Assembly: GCA_032191485.1 (NCBI GenBank)
Contig: JAVDOI010000019.1
Coordinates: forward strand, 9,827,784 to 9,891,783
From: Leptoclinus maculatus
Taxonomy: Eukaryota; Chordata; Actinopteri; Perciformes; Stichaeidae
DNA length: 64,000 nt
Direction of reading: 5' to 3'
The translations under genes were made by a program, and so were the position numbers. This document shows positions 50,621 through 62,862 of this stretch, piece after piece. The notes under the pieces are model-generated. The model was not told the DNA's origin and ran no database searches. It saw only the letters and a list, made by a program, of their open reading frames with translations. The stretch's first letter is position 1; every line of letters begins with the position of its first letter.

Positions 50621-53600
50621 GCCGCGCAAGTTATAGTCATTTAACCACACTTTGACATTTTTTAGGGCCCCTGCTCGGAGCCACACTTAACTACATTTAA
50701 TATGGGTCAGCAGTGAAACACCCCTCCCTTGCTTCCCCCCCCCCCCCCCCCTCCCTCCCTTCTTCCCTCGCTTTTCTCTGCCGCGTAATGAAATGCTAAA
50801 TATTTGTTTCTTGAGGGCACCATTTAAATGCTCGCTCTGCTGCCGGTCGGGATCTTCAAACCTTGCCCTATTTAAATGAGTTCCGCATTTAGGCGGCTCC
50901 GCGGCATTACGATCAGACCTCGTCGACATCGCCCCCACCGGCCTGTTGTCGCCTAAAAGGACTCCGGGCATGTGCCATGTTGCCTCTGACACCTGTGGCC
51001 TCGCTAAATATGCGTTATTATTTAGGCTGCTTGTTACTCCAAGACTAATAAACACGCCGTCTTCTGGACTCGTCTTCGGTTCTGAGGCTGATCGGTCTAC
51101 TCTGAAGCCAGAATAGGGAGAAGAAGAAACTTCGAAGCCCTCATCACTTCTCTTTATTACCTGCTCACAGACACCGAGTCCTCCACACTTTGGCAGACCG
51201 GTCTTGGTTGAGCAGCCAATTCCACTCCTTAAATGCATTTTGCTTATTTAATTTTTCTTCATGACAGCCTCTCCACCGGCTCTCGTTCCTCTCATTCATG
51301 TGTTTTTGCTCCAGCAACCTGGAGTACCCACTTATCATTCCCATCCTTCTCTTTTCTTTAATCCAACGTCTCTCTGGCTCACCTTTTTCGGTCCTTCCTC
51401 CTTTTTCACCCTTTCCCAATCTAAGCCCTGAATTAGGCCGTCCTATTTATTATTCTCCCCCTTAGCTCACCTGCTCTCTAACGCCTTTTCGCCAATGCTA
51501 AGTGCATTGATTCATTGATGCAATTCTTTTCTTCTTCTACTGTCTACGAGCACCAGACGGAACTTCTCCTCGTTTGTCTCATAGTGGATGTTTGATGATG
51601 CTCTCTGGGTTAACGATGCTCTTGTTTTGTTACCCTACATTCTTGCGGTTTTCCTGTGTTGTTTGCGCGTCACGCTCCACCAGCACGGGGGGGGGGGGGG
51701 GGGCGGACGATAGGAGCCACATTCCTGCCAACCGCAAGAGGGGCCGTACCCGTCAGCTGAAGCTTTATCCGAGCGACTCACATTTCAGTGTCTTTAGTGG
51801 CCTCTCAGGGATTGTCACACTGTCCGACACAATGAAATATGTTCTCGTGACCCCCCCCCCCCCCCTAGTTAAGTCATAAAATGCCAGTGCACTGCCGATC
51901 GCCGTTGCGTGTTCGTGGAAAAGGCATTCAACATGTTTTGTTAAAGCTCCAAGAAAACGCCCGGGCCCTTTAATAGAGAATAGATGGGTCCTTCTTCATG
52001 GGCCGTCAACCTTGGAGCCCGTTGACAATGCGGAAAGGGGAATAGATGGATGAATAAGAAGGAAGCAGGGAGAGATGTGGGAGTTTCTGGAGCGCCGTTC
52101 ACACAGTTTTAATGTTTTTAAATACTCTGAACTCTCGTATATAATTTCAAAACCCCATACGTTCTATTATTACCCCGATATCTAAAGGAATAGTTGGTGT
52201 GTTGCTGTTGGTGTGTTTGTCTCTGGCTGACCATTAGAGAGGTGTGTCTGCCTTAATCCATCTCATCAGTCACACTAAGAGGGTGGAAGGGTTTATTAAC
52301 GGGGCGGACAAGCTACCTGAAATAACTCCGTGCCTGTCCTCCTCTGTCGCCTCTTTTGTCACCAACATGACACTTTTTTTTTTTTTTCCCGGGTTTGAGA
52401 TAATTCTTGATGAATCCTTGAATGTTCCGCGAGTAATTTAGGTCAGTCCAGCGCTACTGTGTTCAGCCTCCTGGTCGGTTAGCCTGCAGTAAACACTATA
52501 AATCTAGAGAATGGGACCACTCTGCTAGTTTTGTGTTTCTCTCTCTCTCTCTCCCCCCTCTCTCTCTCTCTCTCTCTCATGCCTCAGGGATAGACAGTTA
52601 CATAAACAGGCTCTCGTCATCACTGCACTTCCCATTCCCGCTCTTCTACCCGTCTCTCTTCGCCCCTCGTTTAGTTTCTGTCTTTCTCCCACTTTAACGT
52701 TCCCGTCCTGCTCACTTCTGCTCCTTCATCATGTGTGTCAGGCGTGGTTCCAATATGTTTCTTGGGCCGTATAATTATTTAGACTGATTCAGAAACCCCC
52801 ATCTTGGGCTGTGATGGCTGTGTTGATTACGCGCCGGTGTCACCAGATTAGTTTTGGGATTTGTTTTCCGACGTACGAACACGGCGGTCTCGACCTCGGT
52901 CCTATACGAGGATGCTGATTAGCGCCGTTGTGTCTCGAAGCTCTTCACGAGAGCGGCGGCAGACCTTTTGAATCGCTTCACAAATTGCGAGATGTGCGAA
53001 GCGATTTCGGAGACTTCAAGGAGCTTTACCTGTGATGTGATACATAGACGTAGTGGAGGCTGTGATCAGGAGTCCTGCACACAGAGAGAGAGGAAAAGGA
53101 TAACTCTGGAATACCAGTCGTCATGGCAACACTTTGGCAAGCTTGGACAGACTCGCCTGCTAATTAAAAAGTTGATTAATTGCCTATTAATTGCATACTT
53201 ATACACTGTAACATTGAGGTAGTCCTATATCTTAATCGCTCTACGTTAAACCCGTTTTTCTCTTCCTCTCCGTCTCACTTTAAGTTAGTATAATTTCCAG
53301 CGATCAAAAACAATAATCAATGATAATCCGCTTCAGTTGATCAACATATCTTACAGAGGAAGGGTGACGGGGACTACAGAGGGTGGACGTGACACTAGGT
53401 GGGCTTAAATGTTGTGTGTGTGTTCGTTGTTCAATTTCAGCCCACTTGTATCCCGCATGCCCTTGTTCCAGGTGGGCGTGTTTATAGAAAGAGGCGGGAC
53501 TTCACCCAATCAACACAGAATAAAGCGTGGAGTGGGTGAAGGCGTCTGGCACAGCACGTATGAATGCAAAAATGTATGCAAAATCAGCGCAGGGCACGCA

Positions 53601-53739
53601 AACCTAGTTATCAAACAGAAATCAAGCAACGCTCGAAGCGCTCGCCTCCCTTTGTTCAAATCTCTTTTTTTACCAAGGTTATCATGATACACAATCAGAC
53701 AAAGTGTTTGTCTTGGCTGCAGCTTAATTATTTTGTCTC

Positions 53740-53782
<43 letters not shown>

Positions 53783-53974
53783 ACGCCATTTGAAGATTGA
53801 GTGTCTGTATGATGTGCCCTCGCACTTGCAGCTGGCCGGCTTTAATTGCACGATTATTCCCCAGCGCTGCTTTTGTTTGTTGCTCTGACGACATCTTATT
53901 TGGCTCGATCATCTGTTAATGGCTGCTCCAGTAAAAACCCCAAAAAATAAAGTGGCCAGTTGTCTCGTTGTATT

Positions 53975-54055
53975 TTAATTGCTTTTGTCCTTTTTTTATT
54001 GTGAAGCACTTCACTACGTCTGCTTTCTGAGCAGCGCGATATAAATAAACGGACC
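53975..54055 (+). mobile_element. Probable LINE (CR1/L2-like) 3' tail
   Basis: The stretch TTATTGTGAAGCACTTCAC, then CTGAGCAGCGCGATATAAAT with AAACGG after it, resembles the 3' end of fish CR1/L2-type LINEs (GTGAAGCACTTTG ... GCGCTATATAAATAAA). No reverse transcriptase remnant lies upstream. Confidence 0.4.
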
Positions 54056-57000
54056 TACTTGCGTTCTTCTTGCCGATATTTCATTGTCACCGGGCCGACG
54101 GGGCCGCTCCCAACATGTGTAAGTGGATATAAGTGTAACAAGTTAGCATCCCGATAGCCTTCGGTCGTTTGTGAGCCCTCGACTGTTGTGTGTCTGTGTG
54201 GCGGCACCACGAGAGAGGAGGGGGGGGGGGGGTCATATTAGCCGTGTAAAGCCGGGGTTGAGCAGCCCCGTCGCCTGCCTGCTGCCTGTGTGATGGGAGA
54301 ACATCTGTTGGCTGTGATATGAAGCTAGGCAGTATCTCTTTCTCTCTCTCTCTCCTCTCTTCCTAGCTCGCTCCTCCGTTCCTGTCGTGAATCCCCCCCC
54401 CCCCCCCCCCCAGCTGCTCGACTCCCTCCCTTCACCTACCAAACCCTGTCCCGCGCCACCTGTGCAGTTTCAATGCATAATTTATCTGCTAAGTAACCAC
54501 ATCCGAGAGACTCATCCCTCGGCCCCTCTCCTGCTCTCCCCTCTCTGTGTTTGGCTCCGAATGTGGAAGTGGACTCTTATTTTCTCATATTCGTCTTTAA
54601 CACGATTAGGATTGATTGAGTTCCAGTGGTGGTCGGCGTGTCCAAGAGGTGAGACCAGAGTCGGTGTCGCCTCATCTCCTTGGGATGTGTTTTTTCAAGC
54701 TGAAAATCCATCAAATTATTTTTGAATTCTTCAGAAAATACTGTTACTTCCTTATTGAAATATTTTAGATTAACATCAGTTTCACCTCTCCAGATTGTTC
54801 TTAGTGTCTCATACCTTGCCTTCAGAATCCCTCGCGTGTACTCGATGTGTTTGAAACCAATTGCCTCCTCAAACGTGATATACTTGTGCGATTTCAGCTT
54901 TTTACAGCTTGTCACATAAGGCCCTGTGTGCAGCCGTCGTATTACGCTACCGCGTCCGCGTCCGCGTGGCCTTGCAGGGGCCCCGTACGCAGTCGCACCG
55001 CATTAGCCCGCCGCGGCGAGGGGAACGATGTCGCCGCCACGTCGTAGCTCAACCTGGACCAATTCTTCCCAAGGCCGCGGCCGTGCCTCCGTGCGCATAC
55101 ACGTGTTTGTGTGTGCTTAGCCCGGTCCGTATGGTTTATGACGCAAGGCTGCCATGCCATTATGTCTGAATATGAGGACATCAGGGGGGGGGGAAGGCAT
55201 GACAAAGAAGCTTGCATACAATAAAACTCCGCCTTCCTGTAAATCAATCCACCTTCCCCCGCCACCGTGGCCGGCCCTCTCGTACTTCTTGCACTTATCG
55301 CGGCACGACAAGGTGAGCGATCAGGGTTAATGTACCAAGAAACCCCTCTTAACCTTGGAGGCGGGCCTCTTCGGGGGGGGGCCAGGCTGTTGCGTCGGGT
55401 TAATGTCTTTTCTCTTTACAGTGCAAGATGCGAATGGGCCACCCTGACACCTGTCATTCAACATCGCTGTCCAATCAAGATCAATAATGACAACTTGTCT
55501 GTTGTGTCCCGGTACATCGTGATCTCTGTACCTCAGACGAACTCTTAAACCGTCAATAAATCAGAGTGGAGCACCCTGGTAGAGTCCGCCTGTCACTCAG
55601 GCAAGATGTGTGGAGTTTCTTCTCCACATTTAGATGCATATTTATAATAAAAATGGCCTTCTGCGGAATATTTTTATTGCACAGGTTGAGTTATTTGTCC
55701 AGATTACATTTAGTCAACAATAACAGCACTTCCTGTATTGCAGCCATTAACCTTTCACCTCTTGTGGTGATATTAATTATTTCTGAAAACAAAAAAATAA
55801 CAAGCCCACTGCCCATGCGCCGTAAATATGGCGAGTTAGATATTATTATAGACGTCGTATTTTGGCACACGTTTATACTTGTACACGCAGCAGATACACT
55901 TGAAAGCGTTACAAATGCGGCTCCTGTGACTTTAAGAGGCGGCAGCGTAATCCCAGCAGCTGTGATGTGGCAGATTGGCCCCCTCAGTGAAGCAATTGTC
56001 TGTCTCGTTGATCATTTTCCACCTCTAATGGCTTCGTCAATACGGACGACACCGGCGGAGCAACAGGAAATCCAGGGTCCTTCCACCTTTCTGCCACAAC
56101 CAAACCTGAATGTGCCTCCAATGCAGATTCCTCACGAGCACTTTGTACACCAATATAACACTGGGAGCTATAGTTGTAAATGACAGGGTTAACTTTTCTG
56201 CACCATATCATGGAGGGGGAATACCCTCGCATACTGAAATAGAACATAAAGGCAGAGTTATAAAGCAGCACTCTTTGGATAGATTTAAGCACTGGGAGTG
56301 TTTTTATTTTACTACACGGAGCACCGGAGGGATTGGATTTACAGCAAAACGAGTTTCAGGTTGTGTTTAAGTCTTCACTTGAATATGCAGCCTTTACTCA
56401 CTCCCCCCCCCCCAATACTTCAATACTTTGATTGTTGTGGTGTTGTCTTGAGGGAAGCTCACCGTGCTAGCGTCTAAAAAGGATCAAATGAATGGTGCAG
56501 TAAGTAAATGTGACCCCCCCTCCCCCCCCTTTCTGTTCTTACGTGAAGCTTTAAGCCTTTTAATGTGAGCTTCTAAAAAAAAAACACGGAGAGACCAGAA
56601 GAGCGGAACGTGCCCTCGGTTGAATTAATTAACCGTTCTCTCTAAAAGGGGCTTCATCGGGGATATAATGGAGGCTAAATTGATTAACAAAGTGCGCTCT
56701 TATGGCTAACATGCTCCTATTGATTTCAATTGTTCTCCGAGTGTGATTGGGTAATGAATTAACAATGGAATTATGTAAGAAGAGAGAGAGAGAGAGAGAC
56801 CACTCTGTATTCTCTCCCTCATATTACTCCGTGTTACTGCTAGTTTTGCGACAGCTGCATTGTGTCGGAGCTGCAAAAAAAAAAAAAAAAAAAGTTTTGT
56901 CACGGGCTGCGCTGTCCACTGAGGTGTGCCTGAATCACTGGACATGTGCATACTGCAGCTGTCCAGGGCTTCACGTGTGTGTGTGTGTGTGTGCGTGTGC

Positions 57001-58205
57001 GTGTGTGCAGCGGTGAAGCTCTAAGACGGGTTGATGAGAAACCGTGAAGACGGGACTGTTTAGGGTAGTGCTCATCACGCTCTCTTCTGAGTTTAATTAG
57101 GAGAAGGGTGTCACATGTTCTTAATTGGAGTGTGGGTTCTCAAATCATTTTACCCCTTTTTTTAAAAGATTCAGTTCAAAACATCCTGTAAGCCAAAGAT
57201 GTGAGTATTTCATATTTAACTGCCGTACAAATGTTTCTCTTAAAAGTTAGAAGTTTAAACCAAACGCTTTATTATTTTTTTACTGTACTAAGTGGGGCAC
57301 CTGCATGCTAACAAAGTGCATAGTATGCACTTTAGGGAGCAGTGGCGATATACTAGATACTACTAGATTTGACACCCTGCCACCTTTAATCGGTGTTCAA
57401 ACCAGCCCTCACCCTCTTGTTCTGGCACTGTGTGTGTGTGTGTGTGTGTGTTCATCCATCTGTCTGTGTATTCACCCACCTGTGCTTGTATGAATCTACT
57501 GTATGAACGTAGAACACTTGCTTAGTCGTTCGCCGTTCATCAAATTACCAAAAAAAAATACTCCCGACAAATCATCGCTAAGCTAATCAGCAGCCTCCTT
57601 AACGCTCCGAAAGCAGAGCTGCACTTGTCAAAGAGCTGCTCCTCCATACAGCGAGGTATCCGGTGTGCCAAAGGCAGGGAAATTAAGACTCTCTCTCCAC
57701 CCAGCGCAGCGCCGTGAGGATTCGGGTATAACGAGGTATTTCTCCGTCGGGACGCTTGACATTTGGCATCCAGGTTTCACTCGTGTAAAGAGGCCGTGTT
57801 TGGCTGTTAAAAGGGACAGCGGCTGGTTTCTTAGGAAGTCATCATTTCTGTTGAAGGAAGAAGAAGAAGAATCAGATGAGAAAGCTGTGTTGTAGATGTA
57901 GCAAGATAGAAGAAGCAGGGAAATACATGTGTCAGAGAATTAAAGGTCAACAGATTGTTGAACGGGCCTAAACCGGACCACACACGCACGATTGAACATG
58001 TCTTCCTCGTGGTTCCGATAGTCGCTAATGTGCGTCGATAGAGCCACGTTGCCCCGTCATCACTTTGCTGTAAGTGTGTTTTGTCATTCAGGAGTTGTGA
58101 AGGTCAGCCTAACCTACCATCTCTCTCAGCTCGGCCGCCATTATTAGGACTTGTTGTCCCTTCAGCCCGAGCTTAATGGCCTGCCGCTTTTCCCCTTTTC
58201 CCATC

Positions 58206-58713
58206 TTTCGATCTCTCTCCTCTTCCCCCCCCTCTCTCTCCTCTTCCCCCCATCTCTCTCTCTCCTCTTCCCCCCTATCTCTCTCCTCTTCCCCCCTCTC
58301 TCTCTCTCCTCTTCCCCCCTATCTCTCTCCTCTTCCCCCCTATCTCTCTCCTCTTCCCCCTATCTCTCTCCTCTTCCCCCCTCTCTCTCTCCTCTTCCCC
58401 CCCTCTCTCTCTCCTCTTCCCCCCCTCTCTCTCTCCTCTTCCCCCTCTCTCTCTCTCCTCTTCCCCCTCTCTCTCTCTCCTCTTCCCCTCTCTCTCTCTC
58501 CTCTTCCCCCCTCTCTCTCTCCTCTTCCCCCCTCTCTCTCTCTCTCTCTCCTCTTCCCCTCTCTCTCTCTCTCTCCTCTTCCCCCCTCTCTCTCTCTCTC
58601 TCTCCTCTTCCCCCCTCTCTCTCTCTCTCCTCTTCCCCCCTCTCTCTCTCTCTCCTCTTCCCCCCTCTCTCTCTCTCTTTCTCCTCTTCCCCCCTCTCTC
58701 TCTCTCTCCTCTT

Positions 58714-58788
<75 letters not shown>

Positions 58789-58794
58789 CCTCTT

Positions 58795-58840
<46 letters not shown>

Positions 58841-58880
58841 CCCCTCTCTCTCTCTCTCTCTCTCTCTTCCCCCCCTCTCT
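58206..58880. repeat. Polypyrimidine CT/CCCC satellite block
   Basis: About 675 bp of almost pure C and T on the plus strand: a short unit of CTCTCTCT followed by CCTCTTCCCCC, repeated with variable CT length, then long plain CT arrays (about 58718-58783) and more mixed units. The strand asymmetry could allow triplex (H-DNA) structure. Confidence 0.95.
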
Positions 58881-61477
58881 CTCTGTGTCTCATTGTCTCT
58901 GGCAGCTTGGTGGCTCTAGCGTCTGGCTGCAGTTGCAGAGCTGGAGCAGCAGTCACATACCTGCGTTCAAGTGGAACAAACCGGATGGTTGGCTGCTCAC
59001 GGAAGGTCATCAGCCCCGGGCGCGGCGGTTGTGTGTGTGTGTGCGCGCGTGTCTTCTGCACTTATTTGTGCTTTTAACAAGAGATGAAGCTCTACAGAGA
59101 TGCTAATATTGCGGAGAGAAAAAAAAAAAGGCCAATAGTCATAGACTATGTCAATGTTTACGTTCCGTTTGTGTGAATTGTGTGGGTGAGAGATTATACC
59201 AATTGATTTAAATTGAATATAGTAAATGGAAAAACTACTTCAATTATTCTTTTACCAGGCTTTCTTTTGGAACTGGACTCGTGCAACCACGACATGTATT
59301 TATTTTTTTTTTTTATCACATTTCCATCTCAGACTTACACAACTTCAGCTCAATCTGCCTTCATATGTTGATCAATCCCACAGAAGACTGAAGCTACTGC
59401 TGCTGCTATGCTAACCCCGCTGCTAACGCTACGCCTCCCGTGGAGCGTTTGCCCCAATTCACACATTCACACAGATGCGAAGAGATTAGAGGAAGCAGCT
59501 CTACAGCTATACAAAGGAGCAATGTCAGAGGTTTCGAAGATGCCAAATGGCAATAAAAGGTTTCACTATTTGCAAATGTCCAGTAGCAGACATTTGAGCC
59601 TTTTGCTTGACTGTAACAGAGAACAAACACACAGCAGTTTGCAGCCGCCAGTCCACAGAGTCTGAGTAAATATATGTAAATAACGCACTCGGAGCAAGAG
59701 GAAACCTCAAAGATATTCCACATTGAATGGGAGGCAAGAGACTGCCTTTGCCTTTGTGCTTGTGAACGTACCGTTGGAACAAGTCTGCATCAGTTCGCCT
59801 CCGTTTGTGTCTCTTCACTGACTTTGCAGCCTAGTTGTGTTTTCAGCCCATGCAGTGCTTCTTAGAGCAGAAAGTAGAACTTTCAACGAGGAGGCAAACG
59901 TGTTTTTTTTCTCCCCCGGTCTGTCTTTGTTACCCGCCTCTTGTCACAATGACATCCACACTCGACACACAAAGCCAGAGGTCAACACGAAGCCCTCGCG
60001 GCTGTGCTTGGTTTCCAATCCCACCGTAAGCCCACCCACTTACCGCTACCCTAAAGGTGCCACGCTTGATGGCCACCAGTCTAATACAAGGTGACACACT
60101 AATCTTTGCCTTCCCTAATTGGTGCTGCAGGTTTGATTAAAAGCCAAGCCCATGTCAGCTCCATCGCAATGCGGGGACGCATGTTTATACTCCAGCATTT
60201 GTGACCGCGCATATAATGTGTGCATATGGCTGCATGTTGAGTGTTGTTAATGATGCACACCGGCCGTCTGATGCCGCACAGAAAAAGAAAAGAATCATCG
60301 GTTGATCTAGGGGTTTACGAAGCGTGGATGCGTTTTCGGTCTTCATTAACCTTGCTCGCCCTCAATCCCCAGAAATTCTACCTGCTTCTCCCCCCCCCCC
60401 CCCTCCTCCTTCCGTCCTTATTCCCTTCTCTTCTCCAGCTCTTTTTCCTTTTTTCCTTGTTTGTGGGGTGAATAATTGAATGTAATTGGTTAGTATGAGC
60501 CTGTCTTTTGTTCGGGGGGGTAGGCAGGGCAGCAGCACTCACTTCTTCTGTCACTTGTTTCACGGTTAACAGTTGGAAGCAATTCTTCCATGGTGGTGAC
60601 TGTTGTTGTTTTTCTTTATTCCTTCAAATGTAATTGAACAATTTCTGTCGCTAGCGCGCGCACACACACCCAGAGTGTGCCACTGTACATCAACCACATC
60701 AATGAGGTAAAAGGATCATCTTAGCATGCTGAAGCATATATATATATATATATAAAAAAAAAAAAAAAAAAAGCCCCGGGTGTGATTAACTAAGCCTCAA
60801 CACAAGCGTAGCTCTGCGGATGAGCTAAGGCAGAGTGAAAAATGACAACATTAAGACTAGCTAATCTAATTAGCTCGATGATACCATGCAGTTAAATAAT
60901 TAGCCAGAACCTAATTGGCTAATATCACTGCGCTGTTAAAAAAAAAAAGAAAACCTCTCCCCCCCCGCCCCCTCCTGTAACCTTTAAAAGTAAACACTTC
61001 CCAAATAGCCTGCAGAAAGGAACGTTAACAAGCTGTGCTGCTGCTGCTGCTGCAGCACAAGAAGTTGGAGCACTGTGTGAAGCTCGGTTGCACTTTTTGA
61101 CTTTTGAGTTCCCCGCCCATCTTTCGCTCCCCGTCTCCTCCTGCACATCTCCTTCACTCCCCTTCATCTGCAGGGAGTTGATTAGCTCGCTTTCATCCTG
61201 ACCGGCCTGTGTTGGTGCACGTGTGCAATACAATTACTGAACTTGAAGCTGTATACAAACAGCCTGTATGCAGTCTTGACAACCAGCCTCTCTCTTTCTG
61301 CTGCATCCCTTGCACTCTGTGTAAACACACACACACACACACACACACACTGACATCCATGCAGTTTGATATGTGGCCCAAGGCAAAGCACTTCTCCCTA
61401 ATGAGACTCCTGCCCTCTGTTTCTCCTGGGGAGCCGAAAGAGAAGTAACCTTGATGCAGCATAGAAAGGATGCAGCT

Positions 61478-61479
<2 letters not shown>

Positions 61480-61514
<35 letters not shown>
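61480..61514. repeat. CA microsatellite
   Basis: 35 bp of CA, about 130 nt after a shorter CA array at 61325-61350. Confidence 0.94.
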
Positions 61515-61515
<1 letters not shown>

Positions 61516-61979
61516 CTATGCTTGTGAGGAACCTCATTGACTATATTAGTTCCCAAACCTATTATCAGTAACACTACATGGCTAACATCTAGTCTGGTAT
61601 TTGCCCAATTCTTACTTGAACCCAAGACTGAACCCTAAAAAAGGCCACTTAAAGAAGTATAGACTTGCTCAAATGTCCTCGTGTTACATAACTGCTTACT
61701 TACTTGATGCAAGTACAGGAACACACACATTGAGGACAAAGTGGAGCTAATGGCCGGACTTGTCCAGTGTTCCAAAGTTGAGTCCCGTGCATTGAAACTC
61801 ACGGAGACGTGCTGGGACATCATGTATTTTAGTTTTTTTTATTCCTGAATGCCTCGATCCATATTTTTCTTCTTCAGAAAGATGTGACCAAAGAAGTCAT
61901 GAGTCACAAAAGTGTCGATTACTGTTGTTTCTCAATTGAGCTGACATTTGCTGCATTCACTGACCTGTCTGTGTCCCTC

Positions 61980-62000
61980 GTGTGTGTGTGTGTGTGTGTG
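61980..62000 (+). repeat. GT repeat at snd1 3' splice site
   Basis: 21 nt of GT ending 4 nt before the AG of the acceptor, where the polypyrimidine tract would normally lie. Confidence 0.97.
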
Positions 62001-62006
62001 TTGTAG

Positions 62007-62148
62007 GTCTGGGCCAATTATGAGGAGAAACCAGTAGAGGAGGTTGTGTATGTAACAGAAGAGAAGGAGCGAGTGGTCAACTACAGAGCCGTATACGTCA
62101 CCGAAATCTGCGACACCCTGCACTTCTACACCCAGGACGTAGAGACAG
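62007..62148 (+). CDS. snd1: snd1 internal exon, linker into the Tudor domain
   Basis: This 142-nt exon (47 codons plus one base, so phase 0 in and phase 1 out) continues directly from the exon at 42716-42904. Its peptide begins [13 protein letters not shown] and ends [10 protein letters not shown], with a Gly codon split across the next junction. In SND1 this segment joins the fourth SN-like domain to the extended Tudor domain, which binds symmetrically dimethylated arginines; the Tudor core itself is in later exons outside the window. The acceptor is unusual: the place of the pyrimidine tract is taken by a GT repeat (61980-62000), followed by TTGTAG. The donor is GTATGT at 62149, with a second GT repeat starting 12 nt beyond it. 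Because 142 is not a multiple of three, skipping the exon would break the frame. Confidence 0.95.
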
Positions 62149-62157
62149 GTATGTTAA

Positions 62158-62160
<3 letters not shown>

Positions 62161-62187
<27 letters not shown>
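62161..62187 (+). repeat. GT repeat just after snd1 5' splice site
   Basis: 27 nt of GT beginning 12 nt after the last base of the exon ending at 62148. Confidence 0.97.
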
Positions 62188-62188
<1 letters not shown>

Positions 62189-62598
62189 GAAAGATATTTG
62201 TCAGAGAGACAAAATTCGACACAGGATTAAGTGTGTAATTGAAATGGGAATTAGTAAACATGTTGTATTATTCCATCCTACTACGAGTCTTTCATCATCC
62301 TATACAATCCGCTCACTCTCTTTATTCCTTTTTTTTGTTAACACCACGCTGACTTTAGAAATGGCAATTATCTCTGCCACTCTGACATTCACCTCATCCC
62401 TTTGCTGCAGCATCCCTCCCACCATCAGAGACCAAACAAAGGACGTCCTACTTGTTATTACTACTGAATGACAGGAATAAATCACACCATCCCCTCTTGT
62501 CAGGAGGAAGGGAGAGAAAAGTTTGGAGATGGGAAAACTAACAATCCCTAGTATTCTCACATGGCTGCTCCCTCTGACAAGCTTTGTCTGCGTCTGTC

Positions 62599-62604
<6 letters not shown>

Positions 62605-62659
<55 letters not shown>
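62605..62659. repeat. (TA)27 microsatellite
   Basis: 55 bp of TA, self-complementary and able to extrude as a hairpin, about 460 nt after the snd1 exon. Confidence 0.96.
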
Positions 62660-62661
<2 letters not shown>

Positions 62662-62805
62662 TATAATACATGTGTATGTGTGTGTGTGTGTATGTACACG
62701 AATGAACGCACACATAATGCCTCCCTCCATTCTGTTGTGTTCTGGGTAACGGTCCGTCTTTTAGGTAGTATACTTAATGGGCCGTCCTCTGCGATATCAA
62801 AATCA

Positions 62806-62807
<2 letters not shown>

Positions 62808-62859
<52 letters not shown>
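62808..62859. repeat. (GT)26 microsatellite
   Basis: 52 bp of uninterrupted GT. Confidence 0.95.

Positions 62860-62862
<3 letters not shown>

Larger units (their letters stand above)
42905..62006 (+). other. snd1 intron, complete (19,102 nt)
   Basis: Bounded by the GTAAGA donor at 42905 and the TTGTAG acceptor at 62001-62006; the flanking exons join in phase 0. It holds two probable hAT fragments near 43361 and 43507, a LINE-like tail near 53975, a 0.7-kb polypyrimidine block, and AT-rich segments with TAATTA motifs. No further gene was recognised. Confidence 0.75.

Noticed and set aside
55566..56183. Possible novel protein gene
   Set aside because: No ATG at the start, no domain, and expected by chance; kept only as a low-interest observation.
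58151..59077. Long Ser/Leu/Pro frame (308 codons) and its Arg/Glu-rich opposite frame
   Set aside because: Translations of the polypyrimidine satellite.
62046..62471. Frame running through the snd1 exon into the intron
   Set aside because: Coding similarity stops exactly at the GTATGT donor at 62149; the rest is a GT repeat and intron.
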